Shown here one piece after another: positions 41,293 through 49,955 of a DNA stretch of 64,000 nt. Both the position numbers and the translations under genes were made by a program. Numbering within the stretch: position 1 is the stretch's first letter; each line of letters opens with the position of its first letter. The DNA is from Mumia sp. Pv4-285 (GTDB taxonomy: Bacteria; Actinomycetota; Actinomycetes; Propionibacteriales; Nocardioidaceae), in NCBI RefSeq assembly GCF_041320275.1, contig NZ_CP162023.1:3410001-3474000 (forward strand), given 5' to 3'. The notes under the pieces were generated by a model. The model was not told where the DNA came from. It made no database searches and saw only the letters and a program-made list of their open reading frames with translations.

Positions 41293-41908
41293 TCACCACG
41301 AGAGCCCCGCGGTCGAACTCCTCGGCGCCGATGCACTCGAGTCCTTCGATGGTGCGCACGGCCTGAGTCAACGCCTCGGCCTGCTCACACGGGCCGACCT
41401 GCACCACCGCGTGACCACCGGCGGCAAGATGACGGCCGACCACCTCGACGGAGTGCCGTACGAGCTCGAGGCCGTCGACCCCACCGTCGATCGCGAGCGG
41501 CGGATCCTCGGGATAGTGGCCGATGTCGTCGGTGGGGACCCATGGCGGGTCGGCGATGACCACGGCGAACTTCTCGGCCTCGGCGAGCACGTCCTCCGGT
41601 GCGCCGCAGCGGACGTCGACGGTGACCGCGAGGCCAGCAGCGTGCGCGTTGGCCCGGGCGAACGCGCATGCGCCGGGGTCCACGTCGACCTGGACGAGAT
41701 CACGCTCCATCTGTGAAGCAGCGAGCAGACCGATCTGCCCGGCGCCGGAGAACACCTCGAGCACGGGTCCTGCCGGCGACTGCTCGGCGAGCTCGACCGC
41801 GAGCTGGGACTGGCGCTCGGTCCACGCCCGTGGAGTCAGCACGGACCCGTCGTAGGAGATCGTCAGATGGCCGAACGGAATCGTCTCAACGAGGCGGATG
41901 CTCACCAC
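41270..41908 (-). CDS. Class I SAM-dependent methyltransferase (PrmC/HemK-like)
   Basis: This 212-residue protein has PVLEVFSGAGQIGLLAASQM (SAM loop), QVDVDPGACAFARANAHAAGL, and the catalytic-type motif VIADPPWVPTDDIGHYPEDPP (DPPW in place of NPPY). The ending HAVVQVGPCEQAEAL is typical. NPPY-like motifs occur in methylases of protein glutamine or nucleic-acid amino groups. GTG 41908 or 41905 starts it. Its 3' end overlaps merR by 23 bases. Upstream begins a repeat array. Confidence 0.82.
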   Translation of the reverse strand: MVSIRLVETIPFGHLTISYDGSVLTPRAWTERQSQLAVELAEQSPAGPVLEVFSGAGQIGLLAASQMERDLVQVDVDPGACAFARANAHAAGLAVTVDVRCGAPEDVLAEAEKFAVVIADPPWVPTDDIGHYPEDPPLAIDGGVDGLELVRHSVEVVGRHLAAGGHAVVQVGPCEQAEALTQAVRTIEGLECIGAEEFDRGALVVIRRGAPG

Positions 41909-41956
41909 TCGATTCTGTGGGCGCGACGCGCGCCGCACAGATCGCCGCAGCCGCCC

Positions 41957-42243
41957 CGCTGGTCGAGGCGCCCCACCCCACCCCGCTGGTCGAGGCGCCC
42001 CTACCCTCTCCGCTGGTCGAGGCGCGAAGCGATCGAGACCCAGGTCTCGATCCTCCGCTAACGCTCCGGCCTCGACCAACGGAAAGAGGGGGGCCTCGAC
42101 CCACAACGGAACTTCCGCTGGTCGGGGCGCGAAGCGATCGAGACCCAGGTCTCGATCCTCCGCTAACGCTCCGGCCTCGACCAGCGGGGGTGGGGCGGCC
42201 TCGACCAACGGGGGTGGGGCGGTCTCGACCAGCGGGGGTGGGC
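41957..42243. repeat. Array of palindromic GCTGGTCGAGGC-type repeats
   Basis: The interval holds copies of a short element in both orientations. Two 72-base units, 42011-42082 and 42116-42187, differ at only two bases. Each starts CGCTGGTCGAGGCGC (second copy GTCGGGG), carries GAAGCGATCGAGACC, then CAGGTCTCGATC, and closes with GGCCTCGACCA(A/G)CGG. Shorter copies flank them on both sides: CGCTGGTCGAGGCGCCCC before, and CTCGACCA(A/G)CGGGGGTGGGG after. The 31 bases 42010-42040 recur reverse-complemented at 51562-51592. It fills the 41909-42247 gap; no gene or transposase is present. Confidence 0.85.
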
Positions 42244-42247
42244 CACC

Positions 42248-43225
42248 TCAGCGCACGGCGACCGGGTTGACCGGCGCGCCGACCGCTCCGGTGACGGGGA
42301 TCGGTGCAGCGGTCAGCCAGAAGTCGTACACGCCGTCGTCCGCGCAGGCGCCGGCCAGAGCGTCGAGGTCCCACATCTCCCCGATGAACAGCCCGATGTG
42401 CGGGATCGCGACCTGGTGCAGCGGTTGGAAGGCCTCGTCGAACTCGTTCGGACGCACCTCGAAGCCCCAGGTGTCCGTCGCGACCGCCGCGATCTCCGTA
42501 CGGTGCAGCCAGTCGGTGGTCGTGAAGGACAGACCGGGCGCCGCACCGCCGGCGTAGTCACCCCACCCGTCGCGTCGCGCTCGTGCGAGACGTCCGGTGC
42601 GGACGACGACGATGTCGCCGCGTCGCACCTCCGACGTCGGACCCTGCGCCTCGATCGTCGCGGCGAGGTGCTCCTCAGTGATCGCGAAGCCGTCGGGGAG
42701 CTCGCCGTCGGAGCCGATCGCGCGCCCGACGTCCAGCAGCACGCCACGCCCTGCGACGACGTCGGCGACGGTCTCGATCCCGGTCACGCCATCACCGAGG
42801 CTCGTGACCACCTCCCCCGCGGGCCGTCCGTTCCACGCGACGCCGTGATCGAAGATGTGTCCGAGCCCGTCCCACTGGGTCGAGCACTGCAGGGGCATCG
42901 TGACGACGTCGTCCGCGCCACCCAGGCCGTGCGGGAAGCCCTGGATACCGGCGACGGCGTCCGTACCCGTGTCGAGCATCGTGTGGATCGGGTTCGTCCG
43001 GCGCCGCCAGCCCTTCTGCGGACCGTCCATGTCGAAGGACTGCGACAGCGAGTACGACTCCCCCGTCCGAACGAGGCCGGCGGCCCCGCGCCGCGTACCG
43101 GCGTCGAGGAAGTTCATCGTCCCGCGGACGTCGTCGGCGCCCCAGCGCCCCCAGTTGGAGACGCGCTTCGCGGCGGCCGCGATCGCGCCCTCGGGATCGG
43201 TACGGTCGAGCTCCTCGGGCGTCAC
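42248..43225 (-). CDS. Cyclase family (kynurenine formamidase-like) hydrolase
   Basis: This 325-residue protein has RVSNWGRWGADDVRGTMNFLD, MPLQCSTQWDGLGHIFDHGVAWNG (the metal-binding Q.xDxxxH style motif), DIVVVRTGRLA and SFTTTDWLHRTEIAAVATDTWGFEV. The cyclase family (PF04199) uses a metal site to hydrolyse amides or lactones. It is the last gene of the aromatic operon. The GTG start at 43225 overlaps the alpha/beta hydrolase stop (GTGA). Confidence 0.85.
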   Translation of the reverse strand: MTPEELDRTDPEGAIAAAAKRVSNWGRWGADDVRGTMNFLDAGTRRGAAGLVRTGESYSLSQSFDMDGPQKGWRRRTNPIHTMLDTGTDAVAGIQGFPHGLGGADDVVTMPLQCSTQWDGLGHIFDHGVAWNGRPAGEVVTSLGDGVTGIETVADVVAGRGVLLDVGRAIGSDGELPDGFAITEEHLAATIEAQGPTSEVRRGDIVVVRTGRLARARRDGWGDYAGGAAPGLSFTTTDWLHRTEIAAVATDTWGFEVRPNEFDEAFQPLHQVAIPHIGLFIGEMWDLDALAGACADDGVYDFWLTAAPIPVTGAVGAPVNPVAVR

Positions 43226-44391
43226 GCGTCTGCCCCGGCGTCGAGCTCGACGAAGGTGTCGGACACCCAGTCGGCGATGTACGTCGCGACGTGACCGAGG
43301 TGGTCGAGCCCGATGTGCTCGGCGCCGCCCTCCTGCGCGGTGAAGATCCGCAGCTCGCGCTTGGGGCTGTTGACCGCCTGCTCGTACGACCGGTGCGCGT
43401 AGTCGAGCGGGATCTGCCGGTCGTTCTCGCCGTGGGCGATGAGGAACGGCACCGTGATCTTCTCGACGACCCCGTCGAGGTGCACGGCCTCGGCCTTCTC
43501 GATGAAGGTGTCGAGGTCGCTCTCGCCCCACACCCACATGACGTGGTCCCAGTAGTGCGGCACCGGGTTCTCGCCCTCGCGGTTGAGGCGGCGCTTCTGC
43601 ACCGCACCCCAGTTGTGGTTGGCGCCCCACGCGACGCACAGCGCCAGCCGCTTCTCGAACGCGGCGGCGCGCGGCGCGAAGTAGCCGCCGAGCGACCAGC
43701 CGGCCAGCCCGATCCGGTCGGCACGGACGTCGTCGCGTTCCTCGAGGTAGTCGACGCACGCGGCCGCCCACACCTCGGTGTCGACCCGTGCGGTCAGCCC
43801 GCGCAGCCGCAGCGCCTCTCCACTGCCGGGGCAGTCGACCATCAGTGTCGAGATGCCTCGTGCCGCCAGCAGGTGGTGGAACCCGGCGCCGACCATCATC
43901 TCCTTGGTGGAGTCGAGGCCGTTCCACATGATCACGACCGGCGCAGGCGCGCCGTCGGTCGACGCGTCGCAGTAGTACGCCGGGAGGCTGGTGTCGCCGT
44001 ACGGCACCTCGACCTTCGTGGTGCGCGGATCGAGCAGCTCGAAGGACTTCACGAGCAGGTCGACGCTGTGCTGGTACTCCGCGTTGCGCTCTGGCGCGTG
44101 CGCGCTCTGCATCCGCTCGGCCTGCGAGACGTACACGGACGCGCGGAAGTACGCCTGTCCTGCCGTCTCGAGGTGACCTGCCTTCTCCGCCTCGAGCGCC
44201 TGGTCCTCGAGCTGGTCGGCGACGGCGCGCCAGGAGGCCATGAACGCGCTCGTGCCGACGTCGGCACCCTGGGCGGCGAGCTCGCGGATCGGCCGGCAGG
44301 CGCGGTCGACCTCGTCGATCTGCCCGCCGCTGTTGAGCGTCGCGACGACGCCCAGGTTCCAGACGTAGTTGCCGGGGAAGTACTCGAACAT
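43222..44391 (-). CDS. Alpha/beta hydrolase (C-C bond hydrolase, dihydroxypseudooxynicotine hydrolase-like)
   Basis: This 389-residue protein has a helical N-terminal cap (about 1-120) and then an alpha/beta hydrolase core: PVVIMWNGLDSTKEMMVG, nucleophile elbow IGLAGWSLGGYFAPRAAAF, IAHGENDRQIPLDYA with the acid residue, and GGAEHIGLDHLGHVA with the His. This order matches 2,6-dihydroxypseudooxynicotine hydrolase and related ring-fission product hydrolases. It likely cleaves a diketone formed by extradiol ring cleavage. It starts 66 bases after the FAH-family gene. Confidence 0.85.
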   Translation of the reverse strand: MFEYFPGNYVWNLGVVATLNSGGQIDEVDRACRPIRELAAQGADVGTSAFMASWRAVADQLEDQALEAEKAGHLETAGQAYFRASVYVSQAERMQSAHAPERNAEYQHSVDLLVKSFELLDPRTTKVEVPYGDTSLPAYYCDASTDGAPAPVVIMWNGLDSTKEMMVGAGFHHLLAARGISTLMVDCPGSGEALRLRGLTARVDTEVWAAACVDYLEERDDVRADRIGLAGWSLGGYFAPRAAAFEKRLALCVAWGANHNWGAVQKRRLNREGENPVPHYWDHVMWVWGESDLDTFIEKAEAVHLDGVVEKITVPFLIAHGENDRQIPLDYAHRSYEQAVNSPKRELRIFTAQEGGAEHIGLDHLGHVATYIADWVSDTFVELDAGADA

Positions 44392-44456
44392 GGTGGGTCC
44401 TTCGGTTGCGTGCGGTCAGGCAGGGACGGGTGGCTGGTAGGCGGGGCGGAGCGCGG

Positions 44457-45443
44457 TCATGCGTCTGCTCCTCGTGCCCGGGCGGGATCCCGCCGCCGCG
44501 GTGGCGGGATCGGCGGGACCGGCGGCGCGGAGGTCACGCGGTTGGTCAGAGCACCGAGGTGCTCGACCGTGATGGTGACCGTGTCGCCGTCGCGCAGCGG
44601 GGGCGGCTCCTGCCGTCCGTGGCGACCCCACAGCTCCGCCAGGCACCCGCCGTTCCCGACCGTCCCCGAGCCGAGCAGGTCGCCGGGCACCACCGCGCTG
44701 TCGCGCGAGGCGTACGCGATCATCGCCTCGAACGTCCAGCCGGAGTTGGAGAGAAGGTCACGCCCGACCTCCACGCCGTTGACCAGGACCGTGCACCACA
44801 GGTCGAGGAAGCCGTCGTCGTCGCGGTACGGCGCCAACTCGTCGGCGGTGACGATCCACGGGCCGATCGACGTCGCGAAGTCCTTGCCCTTCGCCGGGCC
44901 CAGGCTCACCTGCATCTCCCGACCTTGGAGGTCGCGCGCCGACCAGTCGTTGAAGAGCGTGTACCCGAAGACGTGGGCGGCGGCGTCTTCCACGGTCAGC
45001 GACGTACCCCGCTCCGCGACGACGACGGCGACCTCGAGCTCGAAGTCGCGCGCGATGCTGTGCGCCGGGAAGGCGATGTCGTCGCCCGGGCCGAAGATGC
45101 GGTGCGGGTTGGTGAAGTAGAACGTCGGCGCGTCGTACCACGCGTCGGGCACCCCGGAGGCCCCGTCGATGCTGCGGCGCACACCCTCGACGTGCTCGGC
45201 GAACGCCACGAAGTCACGCACGCTCGCCGGTTCGAGCGGCGCGAGCAGCCGGACTCCGTCGAGCGGGAGTCCCCGTCGTGCGAGCGCGGCATCCCCTGCT
45301 GCGAGGGCGTACGGGAGACCGCGCTCGACGACCTCACGCATCGTGAGCGCGTCGTCGAACGGATGGATCCGCTCGTCGGTGACCACTCCGACTCGTACGG
45401 GCGCCGCCGCACCGTCGACCTCGATGAAGCTGGCGAGTCTCAT
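44457..45443 (-). CDS. Fumarylacetoacetate hydrolase family protein
   Basis: This 328-residue protein has the FAH core: TNPHRIFGPGDDI, FELEVAVVVAERGTSL, FGYTLFNDWSARDLQG, GPAKGKDFATSIGPW, then GDLLGSGTVGNGGCLAELWGR and DGDTVTITVEHLG. The Glu and Asp residues of this scaffold bind a metal. Members act as isomerase/decarboxylase, hydratase or acylpyruvase in ring-cleavage pathways. The VOC gene stop is 7 bases upstream of the ATG. Confidence 0.9.
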   Translation of the reverse strand: MRLASFIEVDGAAAPVRVGVVTDERIHPFDDALTMREVVERGLPYALAAGDAALARRGLPLDGVRLLAPLEPASVRDFVAFAEHVEGVRRSIDGASGVPDAWYDAPTFYFTNPHRIFGPGDDIAFPAHSIARDFELEVAVVVAERGTSLTVEDAAAHVFGYTLFNDWSARDLQGREMQVSLGPAKGKDFATSIGPWIVTADELAPYRDDDGFLDLWCTVLVNGVEVGRDLLSNSGWTFEAMIAYASRDSAVVPGDLLGSGTVGNGGCLAELWGRHGRQEPPPLRDGDTVTITVEHLGALTNRVTSAPPVPPIPPPRRRDPARARGADA

Positions 45444-45449
45444 GCGGGC

Positions 45450-46388
45450 TCAGACCGGCGGCGCGACGAAGACGCCGCGGTCGGGATCGTTGAACGACTG
45501 CTTCGCGACGAACTCGCTCATCGGGTTCGCGGTGCCCCACTGGTCGGTGACCTCGGGGTCGGAGAAGTCGTAGATGTGCGGGTGCCAGCTGTCCTCGTCG
45601 AGGCGTTCGAGCTCGGTCGTGTACTCGAGGGTGTTGCCGTGCGGGTCGAGGAAGTAGCTGAAGGTGTTGTTGCCGGCCATGTGGCGACCAGGCCCCCACA
45701 CCTTCTCGACGCCGGCCCGCAGGAGGCGACCGGTCCCCCGCATGTACTCGTCGATGCCACGCATCTCGAACGACGCATGGTGCAGCGCGACGTGCGGCCC
45801 CCGTGCGACGGCGAAGCTGTGGTGCTGGGGGTTGGTCCGCATGAACCACATGACCTCGCCCATGTGCGGGGAGAACAGGGTGTCGGACAGGGCGAAGCTG
45901 AGGTGCTTCTCGTAGAAGGCGACGGTCTGCTCGGGGTTCGGCGAGTTCACGACGACGTGCGAGAGCTTGACCGGGACGGACTCGCCCTCCTCGACCTTGC
46001 GGTGCTGGCGCACGGCAACGTCGGACGAGACCTCGATCGTCCGGCCGTCGTTGTCGAAGAAGCGGAAGCCGTACCCGCCGCCCGGCGTCTGGAGCTTGTC
46101 GGGCTCGGTGATGAGCGAGACGCCGTCGCGGCCGAGCTGCTCGGCCATCGCGTCCACGTCTGCGGCGTTCGCGGCGCCGAAGGACACGAGGTCGAGCCGC
46201 TTCTCGTCCGCGCGACGGAGTCGTACGGAGTACTGCTCCGGCGAGCCGGCCGCGGCGAGGAACGCGATGCCGTCGTCGCTGGTCTCCGGCGTGAGTCCCC
46301 ACATCGAGGTGTAGAACTCGAGCTGCTGCGCGTAGTCGGGCACGGCGAGGTCGACGTGCCGCAGGTGCGTGATGAGGCGTTCGGTCAT
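45450..46388 (-). CDS. Extradiol ring-cleavage dioxygenase, VOC (type I) family
   Basis: This 312-residue protein has two VOC halves, as in catechol 2,3-dioxygenases. The iron-binding residues are His in LSHVVVNSPNPEQTVAFYEKHL, His in VALHHASFEMRGIDEYM and Glu in NTLEYTTELER. The first half (LITHLRHVDLAVPDYAQQLEFY) is non-metal. Such enzymes cut an aromatic ring beside two hydroxyls. GGGAGAACC precedes the ATG. It is second in the operon after the monooxygenase that would create the diol. Confidence 0.9.
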   Translation of the reverse strand: MTERLITHLRHVDLAVPDYAQQLEFYTSMWGLTPETSDDGIAFLAAAGSPEQYSVRLRRADEKRLDLVSFGAANAADVDAMAEQLGRDGVSLITEPDKLQTPGGGYGFRFFDNDGRTIEVSSDVAVRQHRKVEEGESVPVKLSHVVVNSPNPEQTVAFYEKHLSFALSDTLFSPHMGEVMWFMRTNPQHHSFAVARGPHVALHHASFEMRGIDEYMRGTGRLLRAGVEKVWGPGRHMAGNNTFSYFLDPHGNTLEYTTELERLDEDSWHPHIYDFSDPEVTDQWGTANPMSEFVAKQSFNDPDRGVFVAPPV

Positions 46389-46418
46389 GGAGGTTCTCCC
46401 GGTCTGGGATCGGTGGAG

Positions 46419-47549
46419 TCAGGCGGGGTCGGAGAGCAGTGCGGCGACCTGGCCCATGAGGCCCGGGACGTCACCCTGCTCGCGGTCGAGGAGCCACTGC
46501 CCGAGCTGCACGGATGCCGCGACGACGGCACGTGCGCGCTCGAAGCGGCGCTCGGTGAACGTGGCCCAGAGGTCGCCGTCGAGGCGGTCGCGCGAGGTCA
46601 GCAGCTCGGCGAGCACGACCGCGTCCTCGAGCGCCTGCGCGGCGCCCTGCGCGACCGTGGGCGGGCACGTGTGGGCGGCGTCGCCGATCACGACGACGCG
46701 GCCGCGGTTCCACGGAGCGTCGAGCACGTGCGTCTCGAACCACGTGTAGTTGACCCGCGACGGATCAGTCAGCGACGTACGGATCTCGTCCCACGGTCCG
46801 TGGTAGCCCGAGGCGAGCTCACGCATCACGGCGAGCGAGTCCTCGGGGCTCAGGGCGCTGCGGTCCTGAGCGTCCTCGACGAGGTAGGCGTACATCGAGT
46901 CCTCACCGGTCGGGCAGTAGCCGGCGATGTAGCAGGGGCCGCCGTACACGAGGTCGGTGCGCGTGACCGCCTCCGGCCGCGGGACGAAGGCGCGCCAGAT
47001 CCCCATGCCGGTGCTCGCGGTCTCGAGCTCGATGCCGATCGCGCGGCGCGTCCACGACCGGATGCCGTCCGCGCCGACCACGAGGTCGTACCGGCCGACC
47101 GAGCCGTCGGTGAAGGTCACGTCGACGCCGTCGGTGTCCTGCACGAGGGCGGTGCACGTCGTGCCGAGGCGCAGCTTCGCGCCGGCCTCGACGGCGCGGT
47201 CGACGAGGATCCGGGCCAGGGTCGGGCGATACATGCCGAGGGTCGCGGGCAGATCGGGGCCACCCGTGCGGGCGTCGTCCATCTCGACGATCAGCGTGCC
47301 GTGCGGGTCGGGCGCCCGGAGCCCGAGCGAGTCGAACGGGTAGCCCTCCGCGCGGACCTCGTCCCACACGCCGAGGTCGCGGAGGACGCGCAGCGCGTTG
47401 CCCTGCAGCGTGATGCCGGATCCCAGCGCGCCGATGTCGGGCTTGATCTCCACGAGGTCGACGGAGACACCCTGCTCGGCGAGCAGGATCGCGGTGGCGG
47501 TGCCGGCGGCACCGGCCCCGACGACGAGGGCACTGCTGACTGCGGGCAT
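46419..47549 (-). CDS. FAD-dependent aromatic monooxygenase (PHBH/salicylate hydroxylase-like)
   Basis: This 376-residue flavoprotein has ALVVGAGAAGTATAILLAEQG and VEIKPD at its start, GITLQGNALRVLRDLGVWDEV, YDLVVGADGIRSWTRRAIG (the DG motif) and RVVVIGDAAHTCPPTVAQGAAQALEDAVVLAELL (GD motif). It matches single-component hydroxylases such as salicylate or 6-hydroxynicotinate 3-monooxygenase. It would hydroxylate the ring before the VOC dioxygenase. The start at 47549 opens the FAD loop. It is divergent from a LysR gene. Confidence 0.9.
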   Translation of the reverse strand: MPAVSSALVVGAGAAGTATAILLAEQGVSVDLVEIKPDIGALGSGITLQGNALRVLRDLGVWDEVRAEGYPFDSLGLRAPDPHGTLIVEMDDARTGGPDLPATLGMYRPTLARILVDRAVEAGAKLRLGTTCTALVQDTDGVDVTFTDGSVGRYDLVVGADGIRSWTRRAIGIELETASTGMGIWRAFVPRPEAVTRTDLVYGGPCYIAGYCPTGEDSMYAYLVEDAQDRSALSPEDSLAVMRELASGYHGPWDEIRTSLTDPSRVNYTWFETHVLDAPWNRGRVVVIGDAAHTCPPTVAQGAAQALEDAVVLAELLTSRDRLDGDLWATFTERRFERARAVVAASVQLGQWLLDREQGDVPGLMGQVAALLSDPA

Positions 47550-47667
47550 GGAACGGCTCCTGCGAGGTTGATGACCGGCTGTGACCACGACCACTCTGCG
47601 GTCTGCGTCACTATTTGGGAACCGCCACTTGGCTATCCCCACCATCAGCGAGGTTTATGCTCGCGTC

Positions 47668-48612
47668 ATGGCCGGCCAGAACCTGCGCAATCTCGACCTG
47701 AATCTGCTGCTCACGCTCGATGCGCTCCTCCAGGAGCGCAACGTCACCCGCGCGGCGGAGCGGCTCGGACTGAGCCAGCCCGCCGTGTCGGCCGCTCTCG
47801 GGCGCCTTCGCCGCCACTTCAACGACGAGCTGCTGCAGCGTACGGGCAACAAGTACTCGCTCAGCCCGCTCGCGGAGCAGCTCGCCGGACGGACCGCCAC
47901 GGCCCTGTCAGGCGTCCAGCGTGTCTTCGACGCCTCCTCCGACTTCGACCCGGCGACGGCCGACCGCGAGTTCACGCTGATGGTCTCGGACTACGGCGCC
48001 ACGATCCTCGGCGACCACCTCGCGACCGCCGTCGCTCGACAGGCACCCGGCGTACGCCTGCGGTTCGTCCCCAACACCCCGGCCGCGGTCGACCACGCTC
48101 GCGAGTCGCTGCGGACGCTCGACGGCATCGTCCTGCCGCACGGCTTCATCAGCGACATCCCTGCCGTCGACCTGTACGAGGACACCTGGGTGTGCGTCGT
48201 GTCCGAGGACAACGACCGGGTCGGCGAGACGCTCACGCTCGAGGACGTCGCCGCGCTGCCGTGGGTCGCGACGTACAACCTGCCCACCGCGTTCGCACCG
48301 GCTGCGCGGCAGCTTCGGATGATCGGGGTGGAGCCCGACGTGCACATCGTGGTCGACAGCTTCCTCGCGATCCCGTTCCTCGTCGCCGGGACGAACCGTG
48401 TCGCGGTGCTCCAGGCGCAGCTCGCCCATCGGCTCGCGGCCGCCGCCGGCATCCGTGTCTTCGCGTGCCCCTGGGACGTCGTGCCGCTCAAGGAGGCGTT
48501 CTGGTGGCACCCGCAGTTCCGGTCCGACCCGGCACACCAGTGGCTGCGCCAGATTCTTCGGGACGTCGGCGACGACATCGGACGCCGCAGCATCGACGCT
48601 ATGGATACCTGA
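47668..48612 (+). CDS. LysR family transcriptional regulator
   Basis: This 314-residue protein begins NLRNLDLNLLLTLDALLQERNVTRAAERLGLSQPAVSAALGRL in pieces, the LysR winged helix, and has a periplasmic-binding-like effector domain (DREFTLMVSDYGATILGDHL, LPWVATYNLPTAFAPAA). It resembles NodD/PcpR-type regulators. It is divergent from the monooxygenase, with a 118-base interval that should carry its T-N11-A sites. The start at 47668 is used since upstream in-frame codons show no homology. It likely activates the aromatic operon. Confidence 0.88.
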   Translation: MAGQNLRNLDLNLLLTLDALLQERNVTRAAERLGLSQPAVSAALGRLRRHFNDELLQRTGNKYSLSPLAEQLAGRTATALSGVQRVFDASSDFDPATADREFTLMVSDYGATILGDHLATAVARQAPGVRLRFVPNTPAAVDHARESLRTLDGIVLPHGFISDIPAVDLYEDTWVCVVSEDNDRVGETLTLEDVAALPWVATYNLPTAFAPAARQLRMIGVEPDVHIVVDSFLAIPFLVAGTNRVAVLQAQLAHRLAAAAGIRVFACPWDVVPLKEAFWWHPQFRSDPAHQWLRQILRDVGDDIGRRSIDAMDT

Positions 48613-48663
48613 CCCCAACACAATCGATTTCCCTGCTGCCACGCCGAGGCCGCACAGTTCTGG

Positions 48664-48681
48664 TCGTGACGCCCGTCACAC
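48664..48681. promoter_or_regulatory. CRP/GlxR-like site upstream of the MFS gene
   Basis: GTGA-CGCCCG-TCAC (48666-48679) followed by AC, with T-C flanks, forms the symmetric GTGA-N6-TCAC core of a CRP-type site, 45 bases before the transporter start. The left arm has one base off the full GTGTGA. Confidence 0.5.
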
Positions 48682-48725
48682 GGCGCGCACCTCCGCTGCG
48701 CCGCTCCCTGGACCTGGAGCACACG

Positions 48726-49955
48726 ATGACAGACACCGGCACCGGCCTCGCCGGAAGTGCGAACCCGCCAGCCCCTCCCCGGTCGGCCGGTCGCCGGCAG
48801 GGCCTCCTCCTCATGCTGATCAGCTGCCTCCCCGTGCTCGGTTCGGTGCTCCTCGCCCCGGTCCTGCCGCGCATGCAGGACCATTTCGAGGCGACGGCAG
48901 GCGCTGACGCGCTCGTGCCGATCACTCTCACGGTGCCCGCCCTGATGATCGGAGTGCTCGCACCGTTCGCCGGCAGGTTCGTCGACCGCTTCGGACGCAA
49001 GCAGCTCCTGGTCGGCGGCCTCGTCGTCTACGCATTGTTCGGCACCGCGCCGCTGTGGCTCGAGCCGCTCCCGGCGATCGTGCTGAGCCGCGCCGGCGTC
49101 GGCGTCGCCGAAGCCGCGATCATGACGTGCTGCACGACGCTGATCGCCGACTACTTCTCCGGGCGCGAGCGCGACCGCTGGCTGGGTCTGCAGACGGTGT
49201 TCACCGCACTCGCCGCCACCGTGTTCTTCGCCGCAGGCGGTGCGCTCGGGTCGTTCGGCTGGCGGACCCCGTTCTGGCTGTACGCGTCCGGCCTCGTCTT
49301 CGCCGTGCTCGCCGCGACCGTCCTGTGGCAGCCGCACGCACGTACGGAGTCGCCGGCGGCGCAGGCGCACGCGCTTCCGCCGATCCCGTGGCGGACCCTC
49401 CGCGCCCCGATCCTCTTCACCCTCGTCGGCGGCGTCGTGTTCTACACCCCGATCGTCGAGCTCTCGTACGCCCTCGACGACCTCGGCGTCGAGTCCACCG
49501 CCGCGATCGGTGCGATCAGCGCGATCGCGTCGGCGGCGACGGCGACCGGCGCCTTCGTGTTCGGGCGGGTGTCGGGCCGCGGGACCGCGACGCTCCTCCC
49601 CATCGCCGCGGGTCTCGCCGGCACCGGCATCGTCGTGATCGGCATCGCGGGATCGGTGGCGGTCACGGCCATCGGCGCGGTCGTCGCCTCCGCGGGCACG
49701 GGGCTCATGCTTCCGACGCTGGTCACGTGGGCGATCTCGTCGCTGCCCTTCGAGCTGCGGGGCCGCGGCACGGGACTCTGGACCGCCGCCTTCTTCATCG
49801 GCCAGTTCTTCTGCCCGCTCATCGTCGTCGGGCTCACCGCTGCGCTCGGCGGGCTCGGGGGTGCGCTCGTCGTGGTCGGCATCGCCTCCCTGGTGATGGC
49901 GGTCGCCGCGAAGACCCTCCTTCCCCGCACCCCGAAGGTGCGCGTCCATGTGTGA
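48726..49955 (+). CDS. MFS transporter (aromatic acid or drug type)
   Basis: This 409-residue protein has 12 predicted helices with motif A (AGRFVDRFGRKQLLVGG), SRAGVGVAEAAIMTCCTTLIADYFSGRERDRWLG and a symmetric second half. It resembles 12-helix MFS members near aromatic catabolism genes, so uptake of the pathway substrate is possible; efflux cannot be excluded. The next gene starts inside its last codons (ATG 49948). A CTGGAG site precedes ATG 48726. Confidence 0.85.
   Translation: MTDTGTGLAGSANPPAPPRSAGRRQGLLLMLISCLPVLGSVLLAPVLPRMQDHFEATAGADALVPITLTVPALMIGVLAPFAGRFVDRFGRKQLLVGGLVVYALFGTAPLWLEPLPAIVLSRAGVGVAEAAIMTCCTTLIADYFSGRERDRWLGLQTVFTALAATVFFAAGGALGSFGWRTPFWLYASGLVFAVLAATVLWQPHARTESPAAQAHALPPIPWRTLRAPILFTLVGGVVFYTPIVELSYALDDLGVESTAAIGAISAIASAATATGAFVFGRVSGRGTATLLPIAAGLAGTGIVVIGIAGSVAVTAIGAVVASAGTGLMLPTLVTWAISSLPFELRGRGTGLWTAAFFIGQFFCPLIVVGLTAALGGLGGALVVVGIASLVMAVAAKTLLPRTPKVRVHV

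Noticed and set aside
42000-42250. CRISPR array
   Set aside because: The repeats are palindromic, alternate in orientation and have no uniform spacers, and there are no cas genes.
47550-47667. A defined LysR T-N11-A operator
   Set aside because: Several loose matches exist but none is symmetrical enough to name one box.
44406-49955. A 1849-residue plus-strand open frame
   Set aside because: It is antisense to five well-recognised minus-strand catabolic genes and only its last 409 residues are a real MFS protein. Long spurious frames are expected at very high GC.
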